Of a stretch of 64,000 nucleotides of DNA, positions 61,448 through 64,000 are shown piece by piece (positions within the stretch are counted from its first letter, which is position 1; each line of letters starts with the position of its first letter). The position numbers and the translations under genes were made by a program. The DNA comes from Plecoglossus altivelis. Taxonomy: Eukaryota > Chordata > Actinopteri > Osmeriformes > Plecoglossidae. The stretch lies in the NCBI GenBank assembly GCA_036571765.1, contig BROE01000012.1:15286212-15350211 (forward strand), read 5' to 3'. Below the pieces are notes generated by a model that saw nothing but the letters and a program-made list of their open reading frames with translations, made no database searches and was not told the origin of the DNA.

Positions 61448-61993
61448 CACGATTAGTCTGTGCTTTACGAATATCGAGCTTAAACGAATTAAAATAGGAG
61501 CGTGCGGTTCCATTTCATAAATAGAAATGCTGTCAGGCCAACAGGACCATGCATAACTGCAGCCGACGCATGCAAGCACGGACACAAGGGCCATGCTTGA
61601 ATGCAGCACAGCAGCTGGGGATATGCAGTAGCTACTGCTGGACTGAAAGTAGGTCAGAAGAATTTCAGCGCTGGGATGAAGTGAGTGTCAGAGTGATAAA
61701 CAGGTTCAGTTCGACCTTGGGCTCCACAGGCTGACGTGAGCTGTGTTGTTGTGGGCAGGCAGGCAGCCTGCCAGTTCAAACCTCCTACCTCTCATGTTTA
61801 ACCGCACAAGATGGAACACTTGAAAAGCTTTTAACATGGGTCATTTGACCGACAGCCACTGAAGTCTCACACTTCTTTACGCGTTTATAAAAGGACATTC
61901 AATCCCAACATTTTGGAACATCAACGCAAAATGTCACGATGAAAAAGACTCACAGGACAAGAAGATCGCTTGAGAAAAGACCCTGTAATGAAA

Positions 61994-62872
61994 CTATTTG
62001 TTCACCAGACTGAACAACAAGATGAGCACGACAACAGGTAGAAAAACAACCAAGAGGCAGCCCATTTCCATGACGACCAGCAGCACCAGGAGAGCCAGGT
62101 AGCAGCATTGACACCGTCCTCGCACCTGCCCTGCCCTCCGAACCAGGCCAGCAGGATGCAGGCAGCATCCACACAGCCTGACCGGGCCCACGCGAGACAG
62201 CAGCCTCTGTTCCAGGATGGGGCAGAACCTGGAGGTTCTCTCTGGCTCAGTTAGGGATTCCTCTTCCTGGGTCCCGGGGTCAGGGCCACCGCTGCTGCAG
62301 TATACGGTCTCGTCCTGCATCCTCTGGATCTCCCAGTGAAGGAGGGGGGTTTTCTGTCGGCACAAGGGGCACTGCACCCTGCTGGGGTCGGACGCACGTT
62401 TCAGGATGCTCCCCAGACAGTGGTGGCAGAGGGTGTGGTCGCAGTTCAGCAGGGCTTTTCTGCACCCTCCCTCCACGTCGTACGCTTCGGTGCAGATGGG
62501 GCACTCTTCCGCTTGGAAGCTGCTGTTCTCACTGCCCTCACCTCTGACGCCTCCCCCTGAACAATGCTGGTGCGTGTCCTCCGACTCCAGCTCCGGTTGA
62601 TCGGCTGTCCCTTGGCCTGGCCCGTCTGTCTGGGCGAGCGTGGCGGCGGGGTCGCCATGCCAACCCGGGTCTTGCTCGGGCAGAGCGAGGAGAGGGAGCT
62701 GTTCTGCTGAGTCATCCTGTCCTCGTTCGGGTTCCCTGTCCAAGTCTGCTGCTTCTGCTCTGACGAACGTGCTCGGCGCCGCGGAAAACTTCTGTGTGGC
62801 GACGGGCGGGAACTTCTCCTCGGTCACGACGCTCCCTGCCTGCGCGGCCGCAAGGTCATTCGCTTCATCCAT
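61994..62872 (-). CDS. RING-finger protein with C-terminal membrane segment (probable E3 ubiquitin ligase)
   Basis: Single coding exon, 292 residues from the ATG at 62872 (MDEANDLAAAQ). The frame is open further upstream but has no ATG there. Residues 1-120 are acidic and low complexity. Residues 123-173 form a C3HC4 RING: CPIC, then CDHTLCHHC, then CPLC followed by RQKTPLLHWEI. After a linker comes a cysteine-rich patch (RLCGCCLHP, RGRCQCCY) and a long hydrophobic segment (residues about 258-290, LALLVLLVVMEMGCLLVV then VVVLILLFS). RING plus a tail anchor fits the RNF182/RNF183/RNF223/RNF225 group, which ubiquitinate membrane or lysosomal/ER substrates. I cannot choose a member. Human RNF208 and RNF224 also lie near GRIN1 but, as I recall them, differ in layout. 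Upstream is CA-rich with no clear promoter motif. Confidence 0.85.
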   Translation of the reverse strand: MDEANDLAAAQAGSVVTEEKFPPVATQKFSAAPSTFVRAEAADLDREPERGQDDSAEQLPLLALPEQDPGWHGDPAATLAQTDGPGQGTADQPELESEDTHQHCSGGGVRGEGSENSSFQAEECPICTEAYDVEGGCRKALLNCDHTLCHHCLGSILKRASDPSRVQCPLCRQKTPLLHWEIQRMQDETVYCSSGGPDPGTQEEESLTEPERTSRFCPILEQRLLSRVGPVRLCGCCLHPAGLVRRAGQVRGRCQCCYLALLVLLVVMEMGCLLVVFLPVVVLILLFSLVNK

Positions 62873-63249
62873 GCTGTTGGAGGACAGGAGGAAGAGCTGG
62901 AACGCTCCCCTGGGTGTTGAGCTTCTTTCAAAGGCGAAGGGAAAAACTGTGGCTGAATCTCGATTCAAAGCGGGAAGTAGCTAAGACTTGTTGAAACGCC
63001 TTTCTCTCTATCTGACTGTAGACTAGGCAAACACTTGATATGGAAAGATATGCGACTGGTTGTGTGTAACACCAACGTACAGCTAGCTTGAAAAAAAGAA
63101 CGAGCACACTCACACACACACACAAAACAGACGGACCCGAACACACACATTACAAACATACAGCTAGCTTGAAAAAAAAGAACAAGCACACACACACACA
63201 CACAAAACCCGCACACACACACATTAAACAGACACACACACAGCAAGTC

Positions 63250-64000
63250 AGTGAACCAGAGTTGATTTATTCAGCAAATGCAAATTACCACCTCTCACCG
63301 CATGAAACAGTAACAAAAATAATCTTTTCAGAACACGAAAAGGGAAGGGAGCTCTAAAAATATCCAAAAGAGAACATTGTGCTTTTCCTCATTTTCTAAC
63401 AACCCCTTTTTCATCAACCACCTATTGGGATGATGAAGTATGAAAAGTGGATCTAATGAGTCACACAGTCCCCCAAAACGCCTCCTGTTCCCTCCCACTG
63501 GGGTCCTTGTTAGCACGTCACATGATCAAAACCCTCCAGTTACACAGCAGGTCACATACAGTCTCCTGCATCCATACCACTGCTTCCTAGTGAGGCCTGT
63601 TGCTGTAACCGCGAGGCCAGGCAATCCTGAAAGGTTATTCTGGTTAAACACAGTACTTTGAACTCTATGAACCTGTGCATGACAGAGTTATGCCGACCTG
63701 CAGGTTTAGCTGTGTCAGCAGGAAAATCAAGTTAGTGCAATCTCACTGCAATTTATCATTCAGGAAATAAAGAGACATTTCATCCATGTCAACAGGTTAC
63801 ATTTGAGATCTTTCACACGGACTTTAAATCTGAGTGCATAGTCACAGTTCAAATTCTGCACAGCATAGGCTACCTAAAACAGTTGAGCTACAAAAGGTGT
63901 CGTGTTTGAACAACGATCAAATATTTACAGAAAAAAAGAGAGGCCAACTTCCTTCCCTTCTTTATTTCAAGGAGAGAAAAAAGCTTTAAACCTCGCAGAA
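63250..64000 (-). other. Possible 3' end of a further minus-strand gene
   Basis: A minus-strand AATAAA lies at 63263-63268, just beyond a CA tract (63105-63240), and unique non-repetitive sequence extends to the window end. This layout suits the 3' UTR of a gene starting beyond 64,000. No coding exon is visible. Confidence 0.25.

Larger units (their letters stand above)
57919..61993. other. grin1 5' flank and intergenic region
   Basis: 58.25-58.45 kb is GC- and CpG-richer and holds the RE1-like site. 60.12-60.24 kb is CA, 60.30-60.56 kb is GA, and 60980-61191 is a MITE. Between them I see no exon. Confidence 0.6.

Noticed and set aside
62280..62715. Other-frame ORFs over the RING gene
   Set aside because: Shadows of the real frame, which alone holds the C3HC4 pattern and the membrane helix.
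62873..62968. N-terminal extension of the RING protein
   Set aside because: The extra 32 codons begin at a TTG. The first ATG in frame is at 62872.

Overview
The window is vertebrate nuclear DNA, almost certainly from a teleost fish. It holds interrupted genes with canonical introns, a very high load of CA/GT and GA/CT microsatellites and minisatellites, and short terminal-inverted-repeat elements. Its gene order is related to human 9q34.3 (MAMDC4, PHPT1, ENTPD2, GRIN1). All main genes lie on the minus strand. I rebuilt exons by hand from splice sites, phase arithmetic and family motifs, and no search was run.

Layout. 1-1,114: low-complexity DNA, probably intron or 3' flank of the first gene. 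1,115-12,761 (-): mamdc4, a type I membrane protein of alternating LDL-receptor-A and MAM domains, 26 coding exons seen, last exon not found. 13,734-14,499 (-): phpt1, three exons. 14,928-24,709 (-): entpd2, nine exons, whose 3' end runs into the phpt1 promoter. 22,153-23,602 (+): a four-exon gene inside entpd2 intron 1 on the opposite strand; it encodes a secreted protein with a 32-residue tandem repeat packed with N-glycosylation sequons. 26,693-27,022 (-): a small single-pass membrane protein of unknown function. 30,267-57,918 (-): grin1, the obligatory NMDA-receptor subunit, with N1, C1 and C2' cassettes and a possible extra 27-nt cassette. 61,994-62,872 (-): a RING-finger protein with a C-terminal membrane segment. 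63,250-64,000: perhaps the 3' end of another minus-strand gene.

Most notable points. (1) The nested antisense gene for a dense N-glycoprotein, which I do not recognise. (2) grin1 is nearly unchanged in protein sequence yet carries frame breaks in three exons, while neighbouring genes read cleanly; it is either a recently broken duplicate or a local sequence error. (3) An intronic minisatellite in mamdc4 has multiplied that intron's 3' splice site together with the first bases of the exon. (4) Candidate control sites at grin1: an RE1/NRSE upstream of exon 1, two CTCF-like sites between the C1 and C2' exons, and an RFX X-box cluster. (5) Pairs of small transposons whose ends, and in one family 8-bp target duplications, can be read directly.

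The genes do not form a pathway. mamdc4 is an endosomal/apical sorting protein, phpt1 a phosphohistidine phosphatase, entpd2 an ecto-ATPase, grin1 a synaptic channel subunit, and the RING protein a probable membrane E3 ligase. Their adjacency reflects conserved synteny.
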